Source of the DNA: Hymenobacter taeanensis
GTDB lineage: Bacteria; Bacteroidota; Bacteroidia; Cytophagales; Hymenobacteraceae
NCBI RefSeq assembly: GCF_013137895.1
Contig: NZ_CP053538.1
Span: 309,501 to 373,500 of the forward strand
Direction: 5' to 3'
Length of the DNA stretch: 64,000 bases
The notes beneath the pieces are model-generated. The model searched no databases. It saw only the letters and a list, made by a program, of their open reading frames with translations, and had not been told where the DNA came from. Within the stretch, counting starts at the first letter, position 1, and each line of letters starts with the position of its first letter. Shown in pieces: positions 34,256 to 42,994 of this stretch. Both the position numbers and the translations under genes were made by a program.

Positions 34256-35341
34256 ATGCGCACCTCTTTTGGCCCCTTTAAGTTGGTTTATAGTGCCCTA
34301 GGCCAGTTACTGGTACTGGGCTGGTTGTTGGTAGCCAGCGGTGCGGCCTTTGCTCAGGCCCCGGCCGGTAAAGCGCGCAACTTTACCCGCAATGCCCGCC
34401 TGATGGGCTCTCACTTCAGTTTCACGGCCGTATCGAAGGATGATTCCCTGGCTTGGCGCGCCATCCGGGCCGGCATTCGGGAAACGCAGCGCATCGACCG
34501 GCTTTTTTCCTATTGGGATTCCACCTCCCAAATTACCCAGGTAAACCGCCAGGCGGGCATCAAGCCAGTGGTGGTAGACCAGGAAGTGTACGACCTGATT
34601 CAGCGCACCCTAAAGCTTTCGGCGCTCAGCAATGGGGCCTTCGATATTACGTTTGCCGGCGGCGAGAAAATCTACAAGTTTGACCGCAAGGAGCACGCTG
34701 GCCTCCCGGCCCCGGAAGTGGTGAAAGCCTCGGTGGCCCGCATCGACTACCGGAAGGTGCTGCTGGACCCCGCCACCCACTCCGTGATGCTCCAGGACAA
34801 GGGTATGCGCATGAACCTGGCGGGCATTCTGCAGGGCTATGGCGTGCGCAAGGCCCAGGCCCTTATGCGGCAAATGGGCATTCAGGGCGGCCTCATCAAT
34901 GGCTCCGGCGACGTATCGTGCTGGGGGCGGCAGAGTGATGGCTCGCTGTGGCGCATTGCCATTGGCGACCCCGTCTACCCGCAGTCTGTTTCCTCCTGGC
35001 TCACCGTGACGGATGTGGCCGTGGTGACGGCCGGCAACTACGAGCAGTATTTCACGGTGCAGGGCAAGTATTACGGCCACATCATTGATCCGCACACCGG
35101 CTACCCCGCCACGGGCCTTCGCTCCGTCACCATCATCTGCCCCGATGTGGAGCTGGCCGACGGCCTCGATGAAGTGGTGTTTGTGAAAGGACCAGAAGAA
35201 GGGCTGGCCTTCATCAACAAGCTCAAGGGCGTTGACTGCACCCTCATTACCAACGATGGCCGCACTCTGGCCTCCCGGGGCATGGCGGTTAATTACTACT
35301 CCACGCAACAACCGCAGACCGCTGCGGCCCCTACTCCATGA
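34256..35341 (+). CDS. apbE: FAD:protein FMN transferase
   Basis: The 361-residue protein has a signal peptide (ending GAAFAQA) and an ApbE domain: MGSHFSFTAV, DRLFSYWDSTSQITQVNR, NGAFDITFAGG, MNLAGILQGYGVRKAQALM, GSGDVSCWG and HIIDPHTGYPATGLRSVTI. It attaches FMN covalently to Thr/Ser of exported partner proteins, using FAD and Mg. No typical flavinylation target (D/E-x-x-x-S/T-G-A-T/S) is obvious in the neighbouring genes. Its stop overlaps the next start (ATGA), indicating translational coupling. Confidence 0.93.
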   Translation: MRTSFGPFKLVYSALGQLLVLGWLLVASGAAFAQAPAGKARNFTRNARLMGSHFSFTAVSKDDSLAWRAIRAGIRETQRIDRLFSYWDSTSQITQVNRQAGIKPVVVDQEVYDLIQRTLKLSALSNGAFDITFAGGEKIYKFDRKEHAGLPAPEVVKASVARIDYRKVLLDPATHSVMLQDKGMRMNLAGILQGYGVRKAQALMRQMGIQGGLINGSGDVSCWGRQSDGSLWRIAIGDPVYPQSVSSWLTVTDVAVVTAGNYEQYFTVQGKYYGHIIDPHTGYPATGLRSVTIICPDVELADGLDEVVFVKGPEEGLAFINKLKGVDCTLITNDGRTLASRGMAVNYYSTQQPQTAAAPTP

Positions 35342-35583
35342 TACTCCCTACTGTTTTTTCTCCGCGGGTGCGGGTGGTGCTGGGCGGGCTGCTGCTCGTG
35401 GGCAGCAGTGGCCTCAGCAGCTGCGTATCGGTGGCGGCCTACCAAAAAATGTATCTCAACGATGAGGACATGAAGCTGGCCAACAAGCGCATTGAGGTAT
35501 ACGAAACCAACTTCGAGAGCTACCGCGAAGGCGCCGGCGGGGCCAATGGCGGTAAAGTAGGCGGCGGCTGCGGCTGCAATTAA
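35338..35583 (+). CDS. DUF4266 domain lipoprotein
   Basis: The 81-residue small lipoprotein (lipobox LSSC after a hydrophobic helix) has the DUF4266 core VAAYQKMYLNDEDMKLANKRIEVYETNFESYREGA and a glycine-rich end closing in GGGCGCN. The closing Cys pair could bind metal or be redox active, fitting the thioredoxin and ApbE neighbours; that is inference. It is the third gene of the operon, with a 4-base overlap with apbE. Confidence 0.88.
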   Translation: MILPTVFSPRVRVVLGGLLLVGSSGLSSCVSVAAYQKMYLNDEDMKLANKRIEVYETNFESYREGAGGANGGKVGGGCGCN

Positions 35584-35687
35584 GCGGTGAAAAGCGTCGA
35601 GGAAGATAAAAAAGTATATCTCGGCACCGATTAATTGCTCTCTGCCCCCTGCTCATTGTTCATTCTTGTACTGCACCTCTTCTCCTT

Positions 35688-36971
35688 ATGCCCTCCAGCT
35701 TCTACTCACTCACTCAGCGCATTATGGCGGCCACGCTCTTGGCACTGCTGCCGGCTCTTGTGTGGGCCCAGGCCACTCCTACGCCCAACCGCGTAGATGG
35801 CTACGGCGCCCCCAGCACCACGGCCCCAACCCCACCGGACCCCAGCAACCATGGCGAAACCGAGGTCAATATTCTCTCCAGCTACTACCAGCAGGATGGC
35901 GACCATGGGGCCGTGCAGGGCGGCCGGGGCACTCAGTACCTTACCGACCTCACCCCCACCATCATCCTGAATGTGCCGCTTGATTCGGTCACGCGCGTGT
36001 CGGCTAACGTGGGCGTCGATTACTACGCTTCGGCCTCTACCGACCGGATTGATCAGGTGCTGTCGTCGCCTTCCGCGCACGATGCCCGCTACCACGTAGA
36101 CCTGGGCTACTCCCGGCAGCTGGCCGATAAGCGCACTATTGTAGGCGTTGGCGGGGGCTTCTCAAAGGAGTATGATTACCTCTCCTTTAACATTACGGGC
36201 TCCTGGGCGCATGCTTCGCTGGATGGCAACCGGGAGCTCAGCGTAGCGGGCCAGGCCTTTTTTGACAGGGCTACCCTGATTTTGCCGGCGGAGCTCCGCA
36301 CGGGCGGCGGCCAGGAGCACGGTTCGGGCTTCGATACCCGCCAAAGCTTCAACCTGAACCTGGTGTATTCGCAGGTGCTCACCCAGCGCCTGCAGCTGGC
36401 CATTAGCACAGAGTTGGTAGCTCAGCGGGGGCTGCTGAGTACGCCCTTCCACCGGGTATATTTCCGCGAGACGGGCGAAGCCCTGGGTAAGGCCAAAACC
36501 GAACGCCTGCCCCGCCAGCGCTACAAGTATCCCGTAGGCCTGCGCCTGAACTACTACGCCACCGACCTGGTGCAGCTGCGCGGCTACTACCGCTTCTACA
36601 ACGACAACTTTGGCATTACGGCGCACACTCTGGAGCTGGAAACGCCCGTGAAAGTGACGCCCTTTTTTGTGCTGTATCCCTTCTACCGCTACCATACCCA
36701 AACGGCTGCCAACTACTTCGCGCCCTACTTAGAGCACTCGGTGTTTGATGAGTTTTATACCTCTGATTATGATTTGGCAGGTTTCTCAGCCCATAAAGCA
36801 GGCCTAGGCTTGCGCTATTCGCCCGTATATGGCCTGGGGCGGTTTAAAACGCCTTTTGGTGGTCGGGTAGCTAAGTTCAAAGCCCTCGACTTACGCTACG
36901 CCTATTACCGGCAAACCACCGGCCTAACCGCCAACCTGATTAGCGCCGACTTATCGTTTACTATGCCATAA
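35688..36971 (+). CDS. DUF3570 outer-membrane beta-barrel protein
   Basis: The 427-residue protein has a signal peptide (ending LVWAQA) and many amphipathic strands (TRVSANVGVDYYAS, RYHVDLGYSRQLADKRTIVG, AFFDRATLILPAEL, LRYSPVYGLGRF, LDLRYAYYRQTTGL), ending ISADLSFTMP as in barrel proteins. DUF3570 is found next to DUF4266, ApbE and thioredoxin-like genes in many Proteobacteria and Bacteroidota. The conserved set suggests an envelope redox or metal function that I cannot define further. Confidence 0.88.
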   Translation: MPSSFYSLTQRIMAATLLALLPALVWAQATPTPNRVDGYGAPSTTAPTPPDPSNHGETEVNILSSYYQQDGDHGAVQGGRGTQYLTDLTPTIILNVPLDSVTRVSANVGVDYYASASTDRIDQVLSSPSAHDARYHVDLGYSRQLADKRTIVGVGGGFSKEYDYLSFNITGSWAHASLDGNRELSVAGQAFFDRATLILPAELRTGGGQEHGSGFDTRQSFNLNLVYSQVLTQRLQLAISTELVAQRGLLSTPFHRVYFRETGEALGKAKTERLPRQRYKYPVGLRLNYYATDLVQLRGYYRFYNDNFGITAHTLELETPVKVTPFFVLYPFYRYHTQTAANYFAPYLEHSVFDEFYTSDYDLAGFSAHKAGLGLRYSPVYGLGRFKTPFGGRVAKFKALDLRYAYYRQTTGLTANLISADLSFTMP

Positions 36972-36988
36972 CGGCTATCCGGCAGTGG

Positions 36989-38197
36989 CTAGGCCAGGGG
37001 GTAGTCGCGCGGAGCGTAGCCGGTGAACTGTTTGAAGATGCGGTTGAATGTGGTTTTAGAATTGAAGCCGCTATCCAACGCAATACCCAGTAGCGTGAGG
37101 CGCTGGGCGTCGGGGGTACGTAGGCGCCGCTTCACTTCCGCCACGCGGTACCTATTGACCAAGTCATTGAAGGATTGGCCGAAGCCGTTGTTGACGGTAA
37201 AAGAAATCAGGCGGGGCGCTAGGCCAGTGTGGGCCGACAGCTCGGCCAGGGTAAGTGTGGGATTCAGGTAAAGCTTCTCTTCTTCCAGCGCCCACCGGAT
37301 GCGCGCCACCGCGGCCTCATCTACGGCGGCTTTTGGCGCTACTTCTGGCTCTGCTGGTGCTACAGCCACAGGCCTCTCAACTGGCCTAGCCGTTTCGTTG
37401 CTGCGCGCTTCCGGGGCGGTTGTCGGCAGACCGCCTAGGGCTTCTGCTCTCTCAGCCAACTGGGTAGCCGGCTCAAAATGGATGGCTTGCATATCGGCTT
37501 GCCGCAGGCCTACCACGCCAATCAGAAACACCACTCCTCCCAGCAGCTCGGTGGAGTAGTCATAGCTATAATATAGCCCGAAAAACTCCCGGAGTACCAA
37601 CTCCAATAGCCATTGCGCACTCACAAGTGCTACCAACATCAGCAACGTGCGCAGCCACAACAGGCGCAGCTGGGAGGTTTCGGAGAAATTATCGGCTAGC
37701 CAGCGGCGGTACTGGCCTAGCAGACGCAAGCTCAGCCCCAGGTAGATTATCAGCGACAACCAGGTGCCCAGAAACTCCAGGCGGTAGGTAAACGGCCGGT
37801 GCACGTGCTGCCAGAACCAGTTGCGGGTTTCGTAGGTCTGTATCCGCAAGCACCCATACAACAAGGCCTGCGCCAGCACCGGCACAAAATGCCAGAAGTA
37901 TTGCGGCCGCAGCCGGAAATCATGGTTTACCAGGCTGCGAACGTAGAAATATAGCAGGGGGCCAAACCCGAGCGAGTAATAGATAGGGGCAAAATACCAG
38001 TTGGGGTTCTGCGCATAGATATTCCCCACCCGAAATAGCCCATCCAGCAGCCATAGCGCAATACTGAGCATAAGCAGCGCCAGAAAACGGTTGGGCAGCC
38101 GGTTGTGGCGCGCAAACCAGAGCAACCCCGCCGCAAATACGGCCTGCGCTATCACGGCAAACAGAACAACAACCAGGGGCGTAAGCGGCAGCTGCAT
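36989..38197 (-). CDS. Membrane-anchored AraC family transcriptional regulator
   Basis: The ATG at 38197 opens directly into a hydrophobic segment (LPLTPLVVVLFAVIAQAVFAAG). The 402-residue protein has seven probable transmembrane helices (to about residue 245), a Pro/Ala/Glu-rich linker, and a C-terminal AraC HTH domain (TLAELSAHTGLAPRLISFTVN, LLGIALDSGFNSKTTFNRIFKQFTGYAPRDY). Membrane AraC regulators sense envelope or small-molecule signals directly. It is divergent from the membrane protein at 38309. A near-match -7 box TACCTTTC lies about 15 bases upstream. Confidence 0.9.
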   Translation of the reverse strand: MQLPLTPLVVVLFAVIAQAVFAAGLLWFARHNRLPNRFLALLMLSIALWLLDGLFRVGNIYAQNPNWYFAPIYYSLGFGPLLYFYVRSLVNHDFRLRPQYFWHFVPVLAQALLYGCLRIQTYETRNWFWQHVHRPFTYRLEFLGTWLSLIIYLGLSLRLLGQYRRWLADNFSETSQLRLLWLRTLLMLVALVSAQWLLELVLREFFGLYYSYDYSTELLGGVVFLIGVVGLRQADMQAIHFEPATQLAERAEALGGLPTTAPEARSNETARPVERPVAVAPAEPEVAPKAAVDEAAVARIRWALEEEKLYLNPTLTLAELSAHTGLAPRLISFTVNNGFGQSFNDLVNRYRVAEVKRRLRTPDAQRLTLLGIALDSGFNSKTTFNRIFKQFTGYAPRDYPLA

Positions 38198-38248
38198 GGC
38201 AGTACACTGAGAAAGGTAAGAGCGGGCAACAGGCCCGCAGCCAGTTGG

Positions 38249-38256
38249 TATCTTTG
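38249..38256 (+). promoter_or_regulatory. -7 element upstream of the membrane protein gene
   Basis: TATCTTTG matches TAnnTTTG exactly, 52 bases before the ATG at 38309. No clear -33 TTG is present. Confidence 0.4.
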
Positions 38257-38308
38257 CCCAACAACTGCCAAAATACTGGTTTCCTGCCTGGCGTAGCCTA
38301 CTGCTCAC

Positions 38309-38764
38309 ATGAAGCAAAAAATTCGGGAATGGCTGCGGCGCTACCTGCCCGCCGAAGGGCTTTCGGTAGTGGCTACACTGGTGGGGGCTTTGGTGGCTAT
38401 GCACGTCACCCATAGTGCCCTTAGCGCGGCGCTGGCGGGCACCTGGGCGGGCAATGTGGCCTACTTTGGGTATTTGCTGGGGCAGGATGTTTGGCTGGCT
38501 TACCGACTGCGGCGCGCCCGCGGACTGCGCTACACCGCCGGCACCTTTGGGCAGAACGTGCGGGCCTTGGTGGTAGAGTTCGGGCTGGCTGAAGTAGCCG
38601 ACAGCTTTCTGATTCGGCCGGCGCTTATGTACTACCTGCCCCGCTGGCTAGGCCATTTTGGCGCGGGCATCCTGCTGGCCAAGCTGCTGGCTGATGTTAC
38701 CTTTTACGTGCCCGCCATTATCAGCTACGAGCTCAGCAAAAAGCGCCTGCGTAAGTTTGACTAG
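38309..38764 (+). CDS. Polytopic membrane protein of unknown function
   Basis: The 151-residue protein has about four hydrophobic segments (GLSVVATLVGALVAMHV, ALAGTWAGNVAYFGYLL, a middle amphipathic one and LAKLLADVTFYVPAIISYEL) and basic N- and C-termini. The organisation resembles GtrA-like flippase-size proteins but I see no diagnostic motif. Its divergent neighbour is a membrane AraC regulator; co-regulation is possible. Confidence 0.75.
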   Translation: MKQKIREWLRRYLPAEGLSVVATLVGALVAMHVTHSALSAALAGTWAGNVAYFGYLLGQDVWLAYRLRRARGLRYTAGTFGQNVRALVVEFGLAEVADSFLIRPALMYYLPRWLGHFGAGILLAKLLADVTFYVPAIISYELSKKRLRKFD

Positions 38765-38963
38765 CCCTGAGGTAATACTATAGCGGTTGCTCTCGCACGA
38801 TATCCTGCGCAACCTGCGCATCAGGCATCAGCGCAGGCAAATGCTTCGGCCAGAAGAGGAGCTAGGCCAGTCGGTTACGCCTGAGAAGATCGTCTCAGCG
38901 TCAGGAAGACTTATTGCTTGCCCCCAACGCACCTCATCACCCCATTACCTCTTTACCTCCTTC

Positions 38964-39827
38964 ATGAAACCACCTGGCCTTCCGGTTTTCACCCTCGAAT
39001 CGTTTCCGCAGAACCGGCCGCACCGCCCCTGGTACCTGGAGCGGCTGGAGCGGCACGTGGCCAACTTCCCCGGCATCAGTCAGCCGCACTCCCACAACTT
39101 CTACCTGCTGCTTTACGTCACGCAGGGCCACGGCACGCACACCATTGACCTGGTAACCTACGACCTGCAGCCGGGCAGCCTGTTTTTCATGACGCCGGGC
39201 CAGGTGCACCACTGGGATCTCTCCGAGGATGCGCAAGGCTACGTGGTGTTTTTTGAGGCCGAGTTCTACCTGTTCCGCTACCCTGGCTCCCGCCTTTACT
39301 ACTACCCATTTTTCACGTCTGCGTACTCTCCCGTCTTGCACCTGGGCGCTACCGATGCGTCTATTGGGCCCCTTATTGAACGGATGTGGGCTGAAGACAC
39401 CACGCCGGCTCCGCAGCAAGACGAGGTATTCAGGTCTTACCTGCACATTTGCCTGGAGCTGGCCGCCCGCCACTACCACGCGCCGCCCGCCACCGCGCCC
39501 GATGAGCCCCGGCACGCGCAACAAATACTGCGTGAGTTTGGGCTGCTCCTCAATGAGCACTTCCGCACCCAGCGCAGCGTGCAGCACTACGCCGATCTGC
39601 TCCACATCTCGCCTAACCACCTCAACGCCCTCTGCCGGCGCCAGCTGGGCAAAACTGCCAGCGCGCTTATTCAGGAGCGGGTACTGGTAGAAGCTCACCG
39701 CCTGCTCCGCCACACCGCAGCCACTGTAGGCCAGGTAGCCGACGCCCTGGGGTTTGAAGATGCCTCCTACTTCAGCCGCTACTTCCGTAAGCACACCGGG
39801 TACTCGCCGGGGGAGGTGATGAGGTAA
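38964..39827 (+). CDS. AraC family transcriptional regulator with cupin sensor domain
   Basis: The ATG at 38964 gives 287 residues. The N-terminal cupin/AraC-binding domain contains PHSHNFYLLLYVTQGHGTHTI and LQPGSLFFMTPGQVHHW, the sugar-type binding pocket of this family. The C-terminal double HTH contains HYADLLHISPNHLNALCRRQLGK and VADALGFEDASYFSRYFRKHTGYSPGEVMR. It is a cytoplasmic ligand-responsive regulator of the kind that controls carbohydrate genes. The nearby GH13 genes are possible targets, by inference only. Confidence 0.92.
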   Translation: MKPPGLPVFTLESFPQNRPHRPWYLERLERHVANFPGISQPHSHNFYLLLYVTQGHGTHTIDLVTYDLQPGSLFFMTPGQVHHWDLSEDAQGYVVFFEAEFYLFRYPGSRLYYYPFFTSAYSPVLHLGATDASIGPLIERMWAEDTTPAPQQDEVFRSYLHICLELAARHYHAPPATAPDEPRHAQQILREFGLLLNEHFRTQRSVQHYADLLHISPNHLNALCRRQLGKTASALIQERVLVEAHRLLRHTAATVGQVADALGFEDASYFSRYFRKHTGYSPGEVMR

Positions 39828-40035
39828 TTGGTGAAGGGTGATTAAGTAACTAGGTGATGGGGTGATGAGGTGATGATAAAGAATAGAGAGGTGTAGAGCT
39901 AGCCAAACCCTGACTCACCCTTTACCTCCCGCCTTACTTCCTCACTCCATTACTTAACCACCCTATTACTTAACAAGAATTGATTTGTACCAAACAATCC
40001 CGCAAACGCATCTATCGCGCCCGGTTTGGCCGTAG
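39828..40035. repeat. Low-complexity TGA-rich repeat region
   Basis: This stretch contains short tandem copies of GGTGATGA-like units (about 39852-39876). Complementary-looking blocks such as CTCACCCTTTACCTCC and CCATTACTTAACCACC lie about 60-100 bases later. It resembles other TGA/ATTAC-rich patches in the window (26766-26830, 49545-49610). Confidence 0.45.
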
Positions 40036-40043
40036 TAGCTTTG
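40036..40043 (+). promoter_or_regulatory. -7 element of the DUF983 gene
   Basis: TAGCTTTG is an exact TAnnTTTG match, 28 bases before the ATG at 40072. Confidence 0.5.
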
Positions 40044-40071
40044 TATCAACGCTCCTGATGCGCTTACTACT

Positions 40072-40488
40072 ATGCAAAAGACCGATTCTACGTTCCTGGC
40101 TATGCTGGAGCAGAAATGCCCTCGCTGCCACCAAGGGCCCTTGTTTTCTACCAGTGCCTTCAACGTAACGAAGTTTGCCGATATGCCCGAGGGCTGCCCC
40201 GTGTGCGGGCAGCGCTACGAGCCCGAGCCTGGCTTTTACTGGGGAGCCATGTATATCACCTTCGCCTTTTCTACCGCCATTATGCTGGTAGTGGGCTTTC
40301 TGGTATACTTCCTCCTCCACGACCCCGACACCTGGGTGTATGTGTCAGCGGTGGCTTTTTTTGCTGTTATCCTTACCCCACTCAGCCTGCGCTACTCCCG
40401 CACTCTAATGCTGTATCTGTTTGGAGGAGTGCGCTATCAGCCGGAACGCGCCAACCGCTCCGCGAGCGGGGCTACTACCTCTTCATAG
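40072..40488 (+). CDS. DUF983 membrane protein with zinc-ribbon motif
   Basis: The 138-residue protein has a cytoplasmic double CxxC knuckle (KCPRCHQG and GCPVCGQRYEPEPGFYWGAMY) and two transmembrane helices (ITFAFSTAIMLVVGFLVYFLL and WVYVSAVAFFAVILTPLSL). This is the full DUF983 architecture. The family is often encoded near cytochrome oxidase genes in Proteobacteria, but no such genes are here and its function is unknown. Confidence 0.9.
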   Translation: MQKTDSTFLAMLEQKCPRCHQGPLFSTSAFNVTKFADMPEGCPVCGQRYEPEPGFYWGAMYITFAFSTAIMLVVGFLVYFLLHDPDTWVYVSAVAFFAVILTPLSLRYSRTLMLYLFGGVRYQPERANRSASGATTSS

Positions 40489-40624
40489 GTCACTCCATAC
40501 CAACTATATACCAGCCGGACGCGGTGCTGTTGTAGCCTTTTGGCTACCGCAGTGCCGCGTTCGGGTGGTTTTGGCGGAACAGGCCTTCCCGCCTCCTCAC
40601 CCAGAAAACTGGTATGTTGCAGCT

Positions 40625-42067
40625 ATGTCAACCGCCTCTTTTCGTCTGCTCAGCGTTTTACTGCTAGGCCTGTTAGCCGCTTGTTCCGGCTCAGAAAACG
40701 CCGCCACTGCGCCCTGCGATGTGCCCCTGCCGGAGGCCTACACCATTCGCCACCCCGCCTGGGCCGACTCTGCCAGTATTTACGAGGTCAACATCCGGCA
40801 GTACACGCCCGAAGGCACGTTTCGGGCGTTTGAGGCCCACCTGCCGCGCTTGCAGAAAATGGGGGTGGGCATTTTGTGGCTGATGCCGGTGCAGCCCATT
40901 GGCCAGCTTAACCGCAAGGGCACCCTGGGCAGCCAATACTCCATTCAGGATTACCGCGCCGTAAACCCCGAGTTTGGCAATCTAGATGACCTGCGCCACC
41001 TCGTTAACGAGGCCCACAAACGGGGCATGCACGTTATTCTTGACTGGGTGGCCAACCACACCAGCTGGGACAGCAAGCTCTCAAAAGAGCACCCTGAGTG
41101 GTTCACCAAGAGCAAGCAAGGCCAGTTTCAGCCCCCCGTTTCTGACTGGCAAGATGTTATTGACCTTGATTACAGCAAGCCCGAACTACGCCGATACATG
41201 CAGGAAAGCATGGCCTACTGGGTGCGCGAAGTCGGGTTTGATGGTTTCCGGTGCGATGTGGCCGGACTGGTGCCCACCGATTTTTGGAACGACACCCGCC
41301 AGCGGCTAGAGAAGATTAAGCCGGTATTTATGCTGGCGGAGTGGGACGAGCTGTTTCCGCCCACCTTCCTGAAGCGCGAAGACTTCAACCCCGAGACCAA
41401 ACTGCTGGAGCAGGCTTTCGACATGACCTATGGCCTGCGCCTGCACGCGCTGCTCGATAGCATTGCCAACAATAAAAAGCCCGTAGCCGCCCTCGATAAG
41501 TACCTGGCCGATGAGCGCCGCCGCTACCCCGCTCAGGTGTACCTGATGAACTTCACCACCTCCCACGACATCAACAGCTGGGATGGCTCGGAATATGAGC
41601 GCGTGGGCGCCAATGCCCAACCCCTGGCCGTGCTGGCCGCCCTGCTGCCGGGCATGCCCATGGTGTATAGCGGCCAGGAAGCGGCGCTGAAAAAGCGGCT
41701 CCGCTTTTTTGACAAGGATACCATTGACTGGCGCGGCTACCCACTGCAGGATTTCTATACCCGCCTGCTGCAGCTTAAAAAGCGCCACCCCGCCCTGCGC
41801 AACGGCGACGCCTGCAGCGAGTTTGAGCGCCTGCCCGCCAGCACCGACCGGCAAGTGGTGGTATTCGTGCGGCGCAAGGGCGAAACCGGTGTGGTGGTGG
41901 CCACCAACCTCAGCCGCCTTCCTCATGAAATCACGATGCGCACCCTGGGGCCAGGCGTGTACCGGGAGTTGTTTAGTGAGCAGGTGCTGAAGCTGGGCTC
42001 GGGCTCGCGGGTGCTGCTGCCGCCCCACAGCTACCGGGTATATGAGCGCCTGCCAGATCAGAAGTAA
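40625..42067 (+). CDS. Alpha-amylase family (GH13) lipoprotein
   Basis: The ATG at 40625 gives a lipoprotein signal with lipobox LAAC, so this 480-residue enzyme is membrane-anchored outside the cytoplasm. The GH13 conserved regions are VILDWVANHTS, the nucleophile in FDGFRCDVAG, the acid Glu in FMLAEWDE, and TTSHDINSW with the third Asp-type position. A C-terminal beta domain follows. It is closely similar along its length to the enzyme at 43549-44895, which lacks the signal. It likely attacks external alpha-glucans. Confidence 0.93.
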   Translation: MSTASFRLLSVLLLGLLAACSGSENAATAPCDVPLPEAYTIRHPAWADSASIYEVNIRQYTPEGTFRAFEAHLPRLQKMGVGILWLMPVQPIGQLNRKGTLGSQYSIQDYRAVNPEFGNLDDLRHLVNEAHKRGMHVILDWVANHTSWDSKLSKEHPEWFTKSKQGQFQPPVSDWQDVIDLDYSKPELRRYMQESMAYWVREVGFDGFRCDVAGLVPTDFWNDTRQRLEKIKPVFMLAEWDELFPPTFLKREDFNPETKLLEQAFDMTYGLRLHALLDSIANNKKPVAALDKYLADERRRYPAQVYLMNFTTSHDINSWDGSEYERVGANAQPLAVLAALLPGMPMVYSGQEAALKKRLRFFDKDTIDWRGYPLQDFYTRLLQLKKRHPALRNGDACSEFERLPASTDRQVVVFVRRKGETGVVVATNLSRLPHEITMRTLGPGVYRELFSEQVLKLGSGSRVLLPPHSYRVYERLPDQK

Positions 42068-42088
42068 GCCTCATCCCGAAGCTTATTC

Positions 42089-42096
42089 TACTTTTG
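42089..42096 (+). promoter_or_regulatory. Possible -7 element upstream of the methyltransferase
   Basis: TACTTTTG fits TAnnTTTG, 74 bases before the ATG at 42171. A closer variant TATTTTG (42155-42161) ends nine bases before the ATG and would give a near-leaderless transcript. Confidence 0.35.
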
Positions 42097-42170
42097 CCCT
42101 TGCACCAAGCCTCAGACAAAACTTTTTGTAGTATTAAGAGGCCTTTGCTTACTCTATTTTGCCTGTTTCC

Positions 42171-42887
42171 ATGCCTGCACCAGACGTTACCCACTATATC
42201 GGTGATGAGTTAACGCTTTTTGAAAAAGCCACCAACTGGAAGAGCTACTACGGCAATAAACTCAAGCCCCATTTAAAAGGACGTGTACTGGAGGTAGGAG
42301 CCGGCATTGGCGGCACCACCCTCTCCCTGTGCGATGGCACCCAAGCCGACTGGCTTTGCGTGGAGCCCGATGCAGACCTCGCGGCCAATATTCAGGACCT
42401 GCTGAACTCTGGGCAGCTGCCCGCCTGCTGCCGCCTGCACACTGGCCTACTCGCCGATTTGCCCGCCACTGATCTGTACAATGCCATTCTTTACATTGAT
42501 GTGATTGAGCACATTGAGCACGATGCTGCTGAGCTGGCCAGGGCCTATGAGCACCTGGCACCCGGTGGCGTACTGCTTATTATTGTGCCGGCTCACCAGT
42601 GGCTGTTCAGCCCGTTTGACAAAGCTATTGGTCACTTCCGCCGGTACTCGCGGACCTCTTTGCTCCGCGTAATGCCGCCTCAGAGCAAAATTCTGCAGGC
42701 TTCTTATCTGGATAGCGTGGGCATGCTGGCTTCTACCGCCAACAAGCTGCTGCTGAAGCAAAGCAACCCCACGCTAAAGCAGATCAAGTTCTGGGATACA
42801 ATGATGGTGCCCATCTCCCGCTTCACGGATAAGCTGCTGCTGCACAATTTTGGAAAATCGGTGCTGGTAATTGCCCAGAAGAGCTGA
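42171..42887 (+). CDS. Class I SAM-dependent methyltransferase
   Basis: The ATG at 42171 gives 238 residues. Motif I is GRVLEVGAGIGGTT, followed by the acidic residue in LCVEPD, motif post-I/II around NAILYIDVIEHIEHD, and LAPGGVLLIIVPAHQWLFSPFDKAIGHFRRYS, typical of methyltransferases linked to cell-surface glycan or lipid biosynthesis. No signal peptide is present. It sits between a GH13 gene and DinB without an obvious functional link. The substrate is unknown. Confidence 0.88.
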   Translation: MPAPDVTHYIGDELTLFEKATNWKSYYGNKLKPHLKGRVLEVGAGIGGTTLSLCDGTQADWLCVEPDADLAANIQDLLNSGQLPACCRLHTGLLADLPATDLYNAILYIDVIEHIEHDAAELARAYEHLAPGGVLLIIVPAHQWLFSPFDKAIGHFRRYSRTSLLRVMPPQSKILQASYLDSVGMLASTANKLLLKQSNPTLKQIKFWDTMMVPISRFTDKLLLHNFGKSVLVIAQKS

Positions 42888-42994
42888 AGCCCCTGAACCA
42901 GCCGCCACAAAAATGCTCCACCTAGCGCCAGGCGGGGCTGGCGATTCGCAGTACCCCTTCACTTCCTTTTGGCGACACAGGTAGCCTAACTATC

